Of a stretch of 48,906 bases of DNA, positions 9,019 to 17,225 are shown one piece after another. A model generated the notes under the pieces. That model worked only from the letters and a program-made list of their open reading frames with translations, was not told the DNA's origin and ran no database searches. A program made the translations under genes and the position numbers. The first letter of the stretch is position 1, and the number at the start of each line of letters is the position of its first letter. Source of the stretch: Chitinophagaceae bacterium (GTDB lineage Bacteria; Bacteroidota; Bacteroidia; Chitinophagales; Chitinophagaceae); NCBI GenBank assembly GCA_947466405.1, contig CANICR010000004.1:1-48906 (forward strand). Direction: 5' to 3'.

Positions 9019-9750
9019 TTATTCAATAATAAAGGAAAATGAAATCGTTCTTGATTTTATTTGATCAATCACGTTTGAATATTTTAAATTCTCATCTCTG
9101 CTATGAACATTATTTAATCCCCAGCCAACTTTCAATTCAGGTGATAGTACAAACATGGGGAAATAGAAATGAAATCCTATACCTGCCTCAATACCATAAT
9201 CAAGTTTTTTTAATTTAATTTGCCTTTCTGCATTCTTATCTCCTGCATTACCTGCAAAGTCATATTCGAGTTTTCCCCCGGCTAGCATGTATACTTTTAG
9301 GTTATTTATACGATCACTGTTGAATTTGATTTGTACAGGAAGCGCAAGTGTAATTCCCTGTACTTTTTTGATGGTAATACTATCTTCTTCATAATATTTT
9401 TCAGGGACTCTTAATCGATATTCAAAGGCTTTTTCAGTAAAAATTAAATCAAGCGGATAGGTGCGAAGATTAAAATGTTCATTCAGATTCATATCTACAA
9501 GCCATGCTAAGCTGACTCCAGAACTTTGAAGACTTTCTATCCCTAAAACACTATCTCTCGAAGTAAAATAGGGGTTATTGTTAAAATGATAAAATGACCT
9601 ATTTGATCCTAAACTGATTCCAAAGTGAAATAATTTATCATCATGATTTGGTAAATTATATTCTGGTTCAAATTGAGCAAAAGAAATTGATTTGACAGAA
9701 TTCAATAAAATAATGAGTAAGACTACTTTGTTCCGCAATATATACTGCAT
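9019..9750 (-). CDS. porT: PorT-like outer-membrane protein of the type IX secretion system
   Basis: 243 aa with an N-terminal signal (VVLLIILLNSVKSISFAQ) and an 8-strand-type outer-membrane beta-barrel. PorT is a component of T9SS needed for secretion of CTD-bearing cargo and for gliding in related bacteria. Support comes from the pattern after the signal (NHDDKLFHFGISLGSNRSFYHF) and from position: directly downstream of ubiE, an order often seen in Bacteroidota. The start at 9750 overlaps the end of ubiE by 28 nt, so the two are translationally coupled or at least co-transcribed. Two predicted T9SS cargos are encoded in the same window (11290-12867 and 31870-34059). The generic alternative is a porin-family outer-membrane protein. 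Confidence 0.75.
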   Translation of the reverse strand: MQYILRNKVVLLIILLNSVKSISFAQFEPEYNLPNHDDKLFHFGISLGSNRSFYHFNNNPYFTSRDSVLGIESLQSSGVSLAWLVDMNLNEHFNLRTYPLDLIFTEKAFEYRLRVPEKYYEEDSITIKKVQGITLALPVQIKFNSDRINNLKVYMLAGGKLEYDFAGNAGDKNAERQIKLKKLDYGIEAGIGFHFYFPMFVLSPELKVGWGLNNVHSRDENLKYSNVIDQIKSRTISFSFIIE

Positions 9751-10466
9751 ATTCCCAAGCTTAATTGTTTACAATATGTGTTACTATACCCCAAGGTATT
9801 TAAAATTTCAACAAAATAATGTCCTTCTGGAAATAATTTTATTGATTCATCCAGATAAGAGTAGGCATTTTTATTTTTTGAAAATAATTTTCCTATTGCA
9901 GGGGTTATTACTTTCATGTAAAATGAGTAAATGTTTTTGATGACAGGCTTTGTGGGTTTGCTAAATTCAAGGATTACTATTTTGCCACCCGGTTTCAATA
10001 CTCTCTTTATTTCTTCTAATCCCTTTGTTAAATTTTGAAAATTTCTCACACCAAAAGATATAGTAACGGCATCAAAATAATTATCTGAAAAATCCAACAA
10101 CTCACTATCTCCTTTTCTTAATTCAATTCTTTTAGAAAGCCCAGATTTTATTATTTTTTTTCTTCCAATTTCCAGCATTCCTTCACTTATATCTATTCCA
10201 ATTATTTTATCGGGTTGTAGTACTTTTGAAGCTAATATGGCAACGTCAGCTGTACCGGTAGCCACATCCAGCATAATTAACGGATGATCATTTTTTAAGT
10301 GATTTAACGCTTTTTTTCTCCATCTAACATCAATTCCAGCACTTAAAAGCCTATTTAAAAAGTCATATTTTCCAGCGATGGAATCAAACATTTCAGCAAC
10401 CTGATCTTTTTTGCTTAATGGCGAATTTTTATTCGGCACAACAATATCATGATTAAATGTTCTCAT
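9723..10466 (-). CDS. ubiE: Demethylmenaquinone methyltransferase (UbiE/MenG)
   Basis: 247 aa. It catalyses SAM-dependent C-methylation of demethylmenaquinone, the last step of menaquinone synthesis. The class I methyltransferase core is clear: MFDSIAGKYDFLNRLLSAGID at the N-terminus, SAM-binding LDVATGTADVAI, acidic IGIDISEGML, and the UbiE signatures DAVTISFGVRNFQNL and RVLKPGGKIVILEFSKP. The C-terminus is SLGICSIYCGTK and overlaps the start of porT. A TATATTTG box 8 nt upstream of the ATG, with TTTG 17 nt before it, forms a good promoter with a very short leader. Bacteroidota use menaquinone, so the menaquinone role is preferred over ubiquinone. Confidence 0.93.
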   Translation of the reverse strand: MRTFNHDIVVPNKNSPLSKKDQVAEMFDSIAGKYDFLNRLLSAGIDVRWRKKALNHLKNDHPLIMLDVATGTADVAILASKVLQPDKIIGIDISEGMLEIGRKKIIKSGLSKRIELRKGDSELLDFSDNYFDAVTISFGVRNFQNLTKGLEEIKRVLKPGGKIVILEFSKPTKPVIKNIYSFYMKVITPAIGKLFSKNKNAYSYLDESIKLFPEGHYFVEILNTLGYSNTYCKQLSLGICSIYCGTK

Positions 10467-10474
10467 TTTGATTG

Positions 10475-10503
10475 CAAATATACATTCTTTAAACCTTTAC
10501 AAA
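10475..10503 (-). promoter_or_regulatory. Promoter of the ubiE-porT operon
   Basis: The minus strand reads TTTG (10503-10500), 17 nt, then TATATTTG (10482-10475), then 8 nt to the ubiE ATG. Both halves match the Bacteroidota promoter consensus. The predicted 5' leader is only a few nucleotides. Confidence 0.6.
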
Positions 10504-10533
10504 GGATTCTTATAAGATTGGGTATATTATGAG

Positions 10534-10541
10534 TATTTTTG
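10534..10541 (+). promoter_or_regulatory. -7 box for engB
   Basis: TATTTTTG matches TAnnTTTG and lies 17 nt before the ATG at 10559. It sits inside the extra N-terminal codons of the track ORF (start 10529), which argues for the later start. The closest upstream TTG is spaced too short, so confidence is modest. Confidence 0.4.
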
Positions 10542-10558
10542 CAGTACAAATTATTTAC

Positions 10559-11188
10559 ATGCTGATTAAAAATGCAATTTATACAATTAGTAGTCCGGAA
10601 TTCGAAAAGTGTCCCGTTCCAGACAAGCCGGAATTTGCATTTATAGGAAGAAGCAATGTGGGGAAGTCTTCATTGATTAATATGTTATGTAATAATGATA
10701 AGCTTGCAAAAACATCTGGATCTCCAGGTAAAACGCAATTAATAAATCACTTTGATATAACAAGTAGTTCAAGTAAGGGAGTGATATTTAAATGGTTTTT
10801 AGTTGATCTGCCAGGTTATGGATTTGCTACAGTGAGCCAGCGAAGTAGAAGGCGTTGGGAACAAATGATTGAAAATTATTTAAGAAAGAGGGAAAATTTA
10901 TCCATGGTTTTTGTGCTCATCGATGCTCGTCATTCCCCACAAAAAATAGATTTAGCTTTTTTAGAAAATTTAAAAGTATGGAAAATTTCTTTTTGTCTGG
11001 TTTTTACAAAAAGTGATAAAGAAAATCAACGAACTGTAAGTAAGAATGTGAAAGCTTTTTTAGAAGCTATGAAAAAAACCTGGCAATTTCTTCCACAACA
11101 TTTTGTTACAAGCGCAGTTAAAAAATCCGGAAAAGATAAAATCTTAATTCACATTGAAGAAGTGGTTGATCAATTATTAGAAAAATGA
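10559..11188 (+). CDS. engB: Ribosome biogenesis GTP-binding protein EngB (YihA/YsxC)
   Basis: 209 aa from the ATG at 10559. EngB is a small essential GTPase needed for late 50S subunit assembly. G1 is GRSNVGKSS, the G2 region is KTQLINHF, G3 is DLPGYGFA, G4 is TKSDK and G5 is TSAVKKSGKD. The sequence begins IKNAIYTISSPEFEKCP, the usual EngB start. The track start at 10529 adds ten residues (MSIFAVQIIY) that overlap the -7 box, so the later ATG is preferred. The gene is divergent from ubiE across a short intergenic region. Confidence 0.94.
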   Translation: MLIKNAIYTISSPEFEKCPVPDKPEFAFIGRSNVGKSSLINMLCNNDKLAKTSGSPGKTQLINHFDITSSSSKGVIFKWFLVDLPGYGFATVSQRSRRRWEQMIENYLRKRENLSMVFVLIDARHSPQKIDLAFLENLKVWKISFCLVFTKSDKENQRTVSKNVKAFLEAMKKTWQFLPQHFVTSAVKKSGKDKILIHIEEVVDQLLEK

Positions 11189-11230
11189 CAGCTTCTAATT
11201 CTTTTGATATCAGCAATTCTATTTGATGGC

Positions 11231-11266
11231 AAAAATAAAAAGGACCAGTCCCTACAACTGATCCTT
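11231..11266 (-). terminator. Rho-independent terminator of the metalloprotease gene
   Basis: On the minus strand, AAGGATCAGT and ACTGGTCCTT form a 10-bp stem with one G-U pair and a 7-nt loop, followed directly by TTTTATTTTT. It starts 24 nt after the protease stop codon. On the plus strand the stem has a C-A mismatch and no T tract, so it serves the minus strand. Confidence 0.8.
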
Positions 11267-11289
11267 CAAAACTAAAACCAAAATCTACC

Positions 11290-12867
11290 TTACTGTTTTA
11301 TAATTCTTTTAATTTCTTTCTTTGTTGTTCCAAATAATTCAATGAAATACAATCCGGCTGAGGCATTGCCCATCTCAATTCTATTTGTCCCATTATTACC
11401 CATTCCAGACTTTACGATTCTACCATTTGTGTCAAATATTGTATACTTGTAATTTTCTGTTGCAGTAACTATTGCTTGATTATATACAATGGTTGGAACT
11501 ATAAAAGTAGTTGAGATAACGGGCATTGTTTTTAACGCAATCATATTAGAATAAGCGATTTCTCCTGAAACAGCAATTACTTTTAATCTATAATATCTAG
11601 TTTCTGTTTTATTCACATCATAGTTAATTGCTTTGCTATCTGAATTAGTATTTATTAAATTGCTAAAGTCAATGCCATTTGAAGAGATTTCAATTATTTT
11701 AGTTTCAATGTTTGTATTAGCAATAATATTCCAGCTTAAATTATCTTTACCATCAGTAGAATTACCCATTAAGCTCACCTCGTTAATTCCTAAAGTATTA
11801 GCAACGCCAGTAAATTTATATGCGCCCAAGCTTCCATAATTAGTTGAATTTTCATTACCCGTTCCTTCTAAAATAAAGTAATAAGTTCCAGCATCTAAAA
11901 TGGTATCAATTGAAATATTTAAAGTAGATGGATTGTACGTCTTAATTAAGATTTGTGAATCGTTATACAACGATACTTTTAGATCAAGGTTTGAACTAGA
12001 AAATTGATTATCATAATTATAAGGCATTGCTTCCAAATGAAGATTAGTTTGTTTAGTATAAGTAAATTTAAAAACATCTTTATCAGTATTGTTTGAAATA
12101 ATGCCATCAATAATAAATGAATTATTGTCTTTGTAGCTCATTGCTTGATTTAAATCATCTGAGTAATCATCATTTCTAAATGTAAATCCATTGGCTGAAG
12201 TAATGATACTTAAATTATCCTGCATATTGCCACATCCTGTAGGTATTGGTCCGTTGTTCCATCCTGTAATATTTTTACCATAGCTATTTCCCATGATTGG
12301 AGCCCAGCTAGTTTGGTCATTACCATTTCCAGAATTGTAAGATTCAATTAAATGACAACTTGAATCATATTTAGATTGATGAGCCAATCCAAGTGTGTGA
12401 CCTGTTTCATGACTGCAACATTCTGCAATGTTTTTTACATTATAACCTAATCTGTCAACAAACACGAATGCAGGTGTATTATCACCCCATACAAAAGAAC
12501 CAATAAAAGAAATTCCACCCACATTTTGTTTCCAAGCACTTGTTGGCGTAATGATTACCCTTATTCTTTGATTTGCTGGAGCATTAAAATATACAGATGA
12601 ATCGGTGGTGATATTAACATTAAAAGGTCTAAAATCTTCAGCAACTGAATTGAATATTTCATTGATTTGATTATCTGAAAGGATTGACGCTTCGCACATA
12701 AAGGAATTACCGTTATTCCAGATAGTATTGCTTACAAATTCACCATCAAAATCTAGGTAAATAGTAGCAGTTGCAGAAGGAAAACTATTCAGTGTAGGTA
12801 AGCAAAAGGCAGTACTTGACCAGATGAATAAGAATGAAGTAATTACTTTTTTTGTAAAGTTTTTCAT
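11290..12867 (-). CDS. Secreted metzincin-type zinc metalloprotease with T9SS type A sorting domain
   Basis: 525 aa. The signal peptide (to about residue 22) is followed almost directly by the catalytic domain (ATATIYLDFDGEFV). The zinc site is HETGHTLGLAH, with His153, Glu154, His157 and His163 fitting the metzincin HExxHxxGxxH, and there is a likely Met-turn at WAPIMGNSYG. The next region looks like a pre-peptidase C-terminal beta-sandwich (DVFKFTYTKQTNLHLEA; LDAGTYYFILEGTG), then a fibronectin-like segment (YYRLKVIAVSGEIAYSN). The protein ends with a T9SS type A signal (GRIVKSGMGNNGTNRIEM; SAGLYFIELF). It would be exported by Sec and secreted or surface-attached by T9SS. No N-terminal prodomain is evident. 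It lies 59 nt downstream of a small exported protein gene and ends at a strong terminator. Confidence 0.86.
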   Translation of the reverse strand: MKNFTKKVITSFLFIWSSTAFCLPTLNSFPSATATIYLDFDGEFVSNTIWNNGNSFMCEASILSDNQINEIFNSVAEDFRPFNVNITTDSSVYFNAPANQRIRVIITPTSAWKQNVGGISFIGSFVWGDNTPAFVFVDRLGYNVKNIAECCSHETGHTLGLAHQSKYDSSCHLIESYNSGNGNDQTSWAPIMGNSYGKNITGWNNGPIPTGCGNMQDNLSIITSANGFTFRNDDYSDDLNQAMSYKDNNSFIIDGIISNNTDKDVFKFTYTKQTNLHLEAMPYNYDNQFSSSNLDLKVSLYNDSQILIKTYNPSTLNISIDTILDAGTYYFILEGTGNENSTNYGSLGAYKFTGVANTLGINEVSLMGNSTDGKDNLSWNIIANTNIETKIIEISSNGIDFSNLINTNSDSKAINYDVNKTETRYYRLKVIAVSGEIAYSNMIALKTMPVISTTFIVPTIVYNQAIVTATENYKYTIFDTNGRIVKSGMGNNGTNRIEMGNASAGLYFIELFGTTKKEIKRIIKQ

Positions 12868-12926
12868 TTTGGTAGGGTTTTCGAATGATCGAAATGGATT
12901 AGGATTTAGGTACTTGGGTATTCGTA

Positions 12927-13382
12927 TTAATAACTACAATCTTGTAAGATATTTTTAAGTTCTATTTTATTTAATTGATAATTATTAGCAATGTTTTTAG
13001 AAATCATATATCCATCTTCAGCATCAGTACTTATTATTCTGCCAACATATGATTCGCTTTTATCAGTAAGTACAATTTTAGATAATTGAAAAATAGCATT
13101 TCCAAATTCTACAGATTTTATCAATAATGTTTGTTGAGTATTATTTACTGCTTGATTACTTAGTACAATACCTTTAAAAATAAAATCTTCACTAAAAGTT
13201 ACTGATATTATATTCCCTGCTTTTGCATTCATTAATTCAGAAAATAGTTCCTGATGTATGCTTACAGAATTGGGTTGTGTTGCAAATATTTCTTTTTTGA
13301 TTGAAGTGGTTTCCTGAGAGAATCCAAGAAAACTGTTGAGGGTAAATAACAACATTACTGTTGTTGCATAAATAGGGTTCAT
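12927..13382 (-). CDS. Small exported protein paired with the downstream metalloprotease
   Basis: 151 aa with a signal peptide (MNPIYATTVMLLFTLNSFLGFSQ) and a mature part of about 128 residues rich in beta-type segments (GNIISVTFSEDFIFKGIVL; TLLIKSVEFGNAIFQL; ESYVGRIISTDAEDGYMI), ending NILQDCSY. I do not recognise a named domain. Similar small proteins occur next to Bacteroidota secreted proteases as far as I recall, but I cannot verify this. Because the protease lacks an obvious prodomain, this protein could act as an inhibitor or folding partner supplied separately; that is inference. Same strand, 59 nt upstream of the protease, with no terminator between them. Confidence 0.7.
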   Translation of the reverse strand: MNPIYATTVMLLFTLNSFLGFSQETTSIKKEIFATQPNSVSIHQELFSELMNAKAGNIISVTFSEDFIFKGIVLSNQAVNNTQQTLLIKSVEFGNAIFQLSKIVLTDKSESYVGRIISTDAEDGYMISKNIANNYQLNKIELKNILQDCSY

Positions 13383-13597
13383 TGTTACGGTTTTTATAGG
13401 GTATGGATACGATTCTGACTATAAAACGCGTAGTAATTACTTTTTAGTATGTGTTAGGTAAATAAATATTAGTCATTTTTTAAAAAAATCTATAAAAATG
13501 AAATAAATGCAATATGTATTATATAGATATACAATTATTTATTAAATACATTATAAATAAAAATAATAAAAATAAGTTTCTTAATTTTATTTAGCAA

Positions 13598-13987
13598 TTA
13601 AAGAAATCGATCAGAAATTTCAGGAGGAGGTTTCATGCAGGTTTCATTTTTAGCAAACCATTTATATCTATTATTTGATATAAACTCATATAAATAATTC
13701 CTTATTTTTTCTGGAATCAGTATCAGTATATATAGCCACTTGATATATAGAGGAAGTTTCTTTGTTATTCTTAAAACAGCTGTTGATTTAGTATAAAATT
13801 TTCCATTTTCTAATAGCAGAAACGAATTTATTGAGGTATGTAAAAGCTTGTTTTCAGCTAATATTGATTGCCCTATTTCACTTTGAATGGATACGAAATG
13901 AAAATTTTTACTCCGGTCATACTTAATGAGCAATGAGACCATTTTTATACACAAAGTGCAATAACCATCAAAGAATATTATCGACAT
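13598..13987 (-). CDS. DCC (DUF393) family thiol-disulfide oxidoreductase-like protein
   Basis: 129 aa. The N-terminus SIIFFDGYCTLCIKMVSLLIKYD matches the DCC family, whose members begin with FDGxCxLC and have a predicted thioredoxin-like fold. Here the CxxC is CTLC. A later segment (STAVLRITKKLPLYIKWLYIL) is also typical. The family is assigned as thiol-disulfide oxidoreductase by fold, with no well-established substrate. It has no signal peptide and is presumably cytoplasmic. It follows the E2 gene on the same strand, but a strong terminator separates them, so it is likely transcribed separately. Confidence 0.8.
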   Translation of the reverse strand: MSIIFFDGYCTLCIKMVSLLIKYDRSKNFHFVSIQSEIGQSILAENKLLHTSINSFLLLENGKFYTKSTAVLRITKKLPLYIKWLYILILIPEKIRNYLYEFISNNRYKWFAKNETCMKPPPEISDRFL

Positions 13988-14000
13988 TTTAATTAGGGGT

Positions 14001-14028
14001 AAAAAAAATGGCAGAATATTTCTGCCAT
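14001..14028 (-). terminator. Rho-independent terminator of the pyruvate dehydrogenase E2 gene
   Basis: ATGGCAGAA and TTCTGCCAT form a perfect 9-bp stem with a 3-nt loop, followed on the minus strand by eight Ts. It starts 19 nt after the E2 stop codon. Confidence 0.85.
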
Positions 14029-14047
14029 ATAAGTAAAAAAGTTATAA

Positions 14048-15277
14048 TTAAACCAGCATCGTAACTGGGTTTTCTATGAATTTTTTTAAAGTTTGTAGGA
14101 AAGAAGCGGCAACAGCACCATCTACACTTCTATGGTCACAACTCAAAGTAACTTTCATTACATTAGTTACATCAAATCCACTTTCTTTTTTAACTACCAC
14201 TTCTTTTATTTTACCAACAGCAAGTATGCAGGAATCTGGAGGATTTATGATGGCGGTAAATTCTTCAATATCCATCATTCCAAGATTAGAAATAGTGAAA
14301 GTATTGCCACTAAATTCTGCCGGTTGAATTTTTTTATCTTTAGCTTTTGTATATAAACTTTTTGTTTCAGCGGCTATTTGTGATAATGATTTTTGATCCG
14401 CGAATTTTATTACAGGAACAATCAATCCGTCTGGCATTGCCACAGCAGAACCAATGTGAATATGATGGTTACGGCGAATGAAATCATTCATCCAGCTACT
14501 GTTTACATCGGGATGTTGACGCAACGCTGCTGCTGAAGCTTTGATGATCATATCATTGAACGAAACCTTTACTGGACTGATATCATTTATTGAAACTCTC
14601 GCTAACATAGCATTATCCATATTGATTTCCATCGTCAGATAAAAATGAGGCGCAGTGAACATACTTTCGCTTAGTCTTCTTGCAATAGTTTTACGCATTT
14701 GAGTTAGTGTGATATCTGTATATCCTTCCTCTCCATTTGCAATAAAATTAATAACCGGAGCAACAGTTTCTTTTCTATCAGCAGAAGTCGGACTATAATT
14801 ATCAATATCTTTTTTAATTACCCTGCCACCATCTCCACTTCCCGATAATTTTGTAATATCAATACCTTTATCAGCTGCAATTTTTTTTGCTAATGGGGAT
14901 GCTTTTATTCTTTCATCATCATTGGTTGTTAAATTATTTTCTGATTGAATAGGTTGACTCATTGAAGGTGCAGCTTTTACCTCTTCTTTTGTAGATGCAG
15001 AAGTAGGCATTTCTGTAAGAAGTGATTTAAAATCTTCCCCTTCTTTACCAACTACGGCCAATATGCCATCAACTACTACAGCATTACCAGCATCAACACC
15101 AATATGAAGCAATACGCCCTCATTATAACTCTCAAGTTCCATAGTGGCTTTATCAGTTTCCACATCAGCTAAAACGTCACCTGGTTTTATTTTATCACCC
15201 ACTTTTTTATTCCAAGCAATAATTTTTCCTTCAGTCATCGTATCGCTCAAACGGGGCATTCTTATTACCTCAGCCAT
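14048..15277 (-). CDS. Dihydrolipoamide acetyltransferase (E2) of the pyruvate dehydrogenase complex
   Basis: 409 aa. It transfers the acetyl group from lipoyl-lysine to CoA. One lipoyl domain covers residues 1-80 with the lipoylated lysine in VETDKATMELE (Lys43). A flexible Ser/Glu/Asn linker follows, then the peripheral-subunit-binding domain (ASPLAKKIAADKGIDITKL), a second linker, and the catalytic chloramphenicol-acetyltransferase-like domain with active-site CDHRSVDGAVAASF (His about 382). The opening sequence EVIRMPRLSDTMTEG is of the pyruvate dehydrogenase type rather than the 2-oxoglutarate type, though paralog assignment is not certain. E1 and E3 genes are not next to it. A strong terminator follows. 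Confidence 0.92.
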   Translation of the reverse strand: MAEVIRMPRLSDTMTEGKIIAWNKKVGDKIKPGDVLADVETDKATMELESYNEGVLLHIGVDAGNAVVVDGILAVVGKEGEDFKSLLTEMPTSASTKEEVKAAPSMSQPIQSENNLTTNDDERIKASPLAKKIAADKGIDITKLSGSGDGGRVIKKDIDNYSPTSADRKETVAPVINFIANGEEGYTDITLTQMRKTIARRLSESMFTAPHFYLTMEINMDNAMLARVSINDISPVKVSFNDMIIKASAAALRQHPDVNSSWMNDFIRRNHHIHIGSAVAMPDGLIVPVIKFADQKSLSQIAAETKSLYTKAKDKKIQPAEFSGNTFTISNLGMMDIEEFTAIINPPDSCILAVGKIKEVVVKKESGFDVTNVMKVTLSCDHRSVDGAVAASFLQTLKKFIENPVTMLV

Positions 15278-15391
15278 ATTTTCTGGTATTTAATAATTTG
15301 AAACTCGAAATTAATGCAAAATGGGGAAATTCAACTATTAGAATTGATTAGTTATTTTTCATTTTTTAGAAAACGTTTAAAAAAAGGACGC

Positions 15392-17167
15392 TTATAGCTC
15401 TAATTTTAGTTTTTCCTTTAATTCTTTGATAAAAGGATATTGCTCAGAAAGTATTTTATACAGCTCTTTATTCCCAATAGTCTTTATTTCAGCATTCTTT
15501 TCAGATTCTTTTTCTTCAATTGTTAACTGATATTTTATCAATTTATTATTAAAGAATTGTTGTAAATGGTCAATTAAATTAACCCGCTCTGATTCAATAA
15601 ACTTTAGTTGAATATTACTTTCAGTGATTATATTAAATGAGTTATCATCAACAATTAATAATGTGGCTAGTTTGAAATTAGTAACGGCTGAATGATTTTT
15701 ATTATTGATAAGCTTTTCAATATAGGATTCCCATGCTTGATTTAATAAAGGTATATCTAATACTCGCTTAATAAGCGGCTGATCATTTTTATTAGCCAGC
15801 TGTTGACGAATCTTAGATAATGAACCTAGTTTAGTTGTATTATTATCTGTAATTGTTTTTGTTGGAATGGCACTAGTATTCTGAATCTCAATATGATTAG
15901 GCGCAGACTCTATTACTAATTTTGCTGCGGTTGGTTTTTCTAATTTTATAGTTACCTTTTTTTGGCTGTTATCATTGATTGCAATAACGGGCAATGATTT
16001 AAAGGATATTGCTTTAGCGGAGTCAGTTATTTTTTTTTTTGAAATGCCTTCTTCATTTATTGTCAACTCTAATGCTTGCTTCAAGTAGCTAAGCTTTATC
16101 AACAAAAGTTCAATATGTAATTTCTTGTTTCTTGATTGCTTGTATTGAATGATGCCTTCGCTGATGATGTTTAATGAAGTGATAAGCCAGCCTGTGTCAG
16201 TATTTTTTGCATTTTCCAAATATTTAGGTTTAAAATCATCGGCAACTTCCAATAATACAGTTGCTTTTGGATCTTTACAAACCATAATATTTCTAATAAA
16301 CTCTGCGAACCCTTCCAGAAGCGCATCACCTTCAAATCCTTTTTGATTGATTTCATCAAATAAAAGCAGGGCATCAGCAACCTGTTGTTGATATGCGTAT
16401 TCTAATAATTTGAAATAATAATCTTCATCAAGAATATTTAAGTGCTCCAGTGTATTTAAATAAGTTAGGTTACCTCCAGTAAAACTAACTATCTTATCAA
16501 GTATACTCAAGGCATCTCTTAAACAACCTTCACTTTTTTGAGCAATCACATGTAATCCTGCTTTTTCGGCACTAATTTTTTCTTTTTGGGTGATATATTC
16601 TAAATGTTCAACTGTGTCATTTGTGGTAATTCTTTTAAAATCAAATATCTGGCATCGACTTAAAATCGTTGGAAGTATTTTATGTTTTTCAGTAGTAGCT
16701 AAGATAAATATGGCATAGGGTGGTGGTTCCTCTAATGTTTTTAAAAAAGCATTAAAGGCATTGGTACTAAGCATATGAACCTCATCAACAATATATACTT
16801 TGTAGGCACCTGCCTGTGGAGCAAATCTTACTTGATCAACTAATGCTCGAATATCTTCAACAGAATTATTGCTTGCTGCATCCAGTTCATGCACATTAAA
16901 TGAACTGCCATTATCAAAAGAAATACAGCTATTACATTTATTACAAGCTTCTCCATCTTTATCTTTATGCTCACAGTTGATTGTCTTTGCCAGGATTCTG
17001 GCACAAGTTGTTTTTCCAACACCCCTAGGTCCACAAAATAAAAAAGCATGAGCTAATTGATTATTATTAATGGCATTTTTAAGGGTAGTTGTAATATGAG
17101 ATTGACCAATTACGGTTGTAAAGTTTTGTGGCCTGTATTTTCTCGCTGAAACAATAAATTTATCCAT
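15392..17167 (-). CDS. dnaX: DNA polymerase III subunits gamma and tau (DnaX)
   Basis: 591 aa. This is the clamp-loader ATPase that opens the beta clamp and, as tau, links polymerase and helicase. The AAA+ domain begins RKYRPQNFTTVIGQ, with Walker A GPRGVGKTT (46-53), a four-Cys zinc module (Cys65, 75, 78, 81), Walker B VYIVDEVHML and the conserved LEEPPPYAIFILATT. Domain III ends near residue 370. An 11-A run then encodes KKK at 377-379, and the remaining 210 residues form the divergent tau tail. Slippage at the A run would give a 379-381 aa gamma form (see the separate feature). A TAAATTTG box lies 34 nt upstream of the ATG. Confidence 0.95.
   Translation of the reverse strand: MDKFIVSARKYRPQNFTTVIGQSHITTTLKNAINNNQLAHAFLFCGPRGVGKTTCARILAKTINCEHKDKDGEACNKCNSCISFDNGSSFNVHELDAASNNSVEDIRALVDQVRFAPQAGAYKVYIVDEVHMLSTNAFNAFLKTLEEPPPYAIFILATTEKHKILPTILSRCQIFDFKRITTNDTVEHLEYITQKEKISAEKAGLHVIAQKSEGCLRDALSILDKIVSFTGGNLTYLNTLEHLNILDEDYYFKLLEYAYQQQVADALLLFDEINQKGFEGDALLEGFAEFIRNIMVCKDPKATVLLEVADDFKPKYLENAKNTDTGWLITSLNIISEGIIQYKQSRNKKLHIELLLIKLSYLKQALELTINEEGISKKKITDSAKAISFKSLPVIAINDNSQKKVTIKLEKPTAAKLVIESAPNHIEIQNTSAIPTKTITDNNTTKLGSLSKIRQQLANKNDQPLIKRVLDIPLLNQAWESYIEKLINNKNHSAVTNFKLATLLIVDDNSFNIITESNIQLKFIESERVNLIDHLQQFFNNKLIKYQLTIEEKESEKNAEIKTIGNKELYKILSEQYPFIKELKEKLKLEL
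16030..16040 (-). other. A11 candidate slippage site in dnaX producing a gamma subunit
   Basis: The coding strand carries 11 consecutive As (TCA, nine As, then ATA), encoding S-KKK-I at residues 376-380, just after the clamp-loader domains. Removing one A gives TCA AAA AAA AAA TAA, an immediate stop (379 aa). Adding one A gives ...AAA AAT AAC TGA (381 aa). Thermus dnaX makes gamma by transcriptional slippage on an A9 run, so the mechanism has a precedent. That it operates here is inference. Confidence 0.6.
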
Positions 17168-17201
17168 AATAATAAGATGCTCGGGTATTTGATTGATCCC
17201 T

Positions 17202-17209
17202 CAAATTTA
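17202..17209 (-). promoter_or_regulatory. -7 box for dnaX
   Basis: The minus strand reads TAAATTTG, a full TAnnTTTG match, 34 nt before the dnaX ATG and in the 58-nt gap after the GNAT-like gene. No clear -33 element was found. Confidence 0.4.
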
Positions 17210-17225
17210 ATTCTTTAATTGTACA

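Noticed and set aside
12879-12894. Inverted repeat TTTCGA-N4-TCGAAA between the small exported gene and the protease
   Set aside because: Six-bp arms in AT-rich DNA are too short to call an operator, and no promoter box lies next to it.
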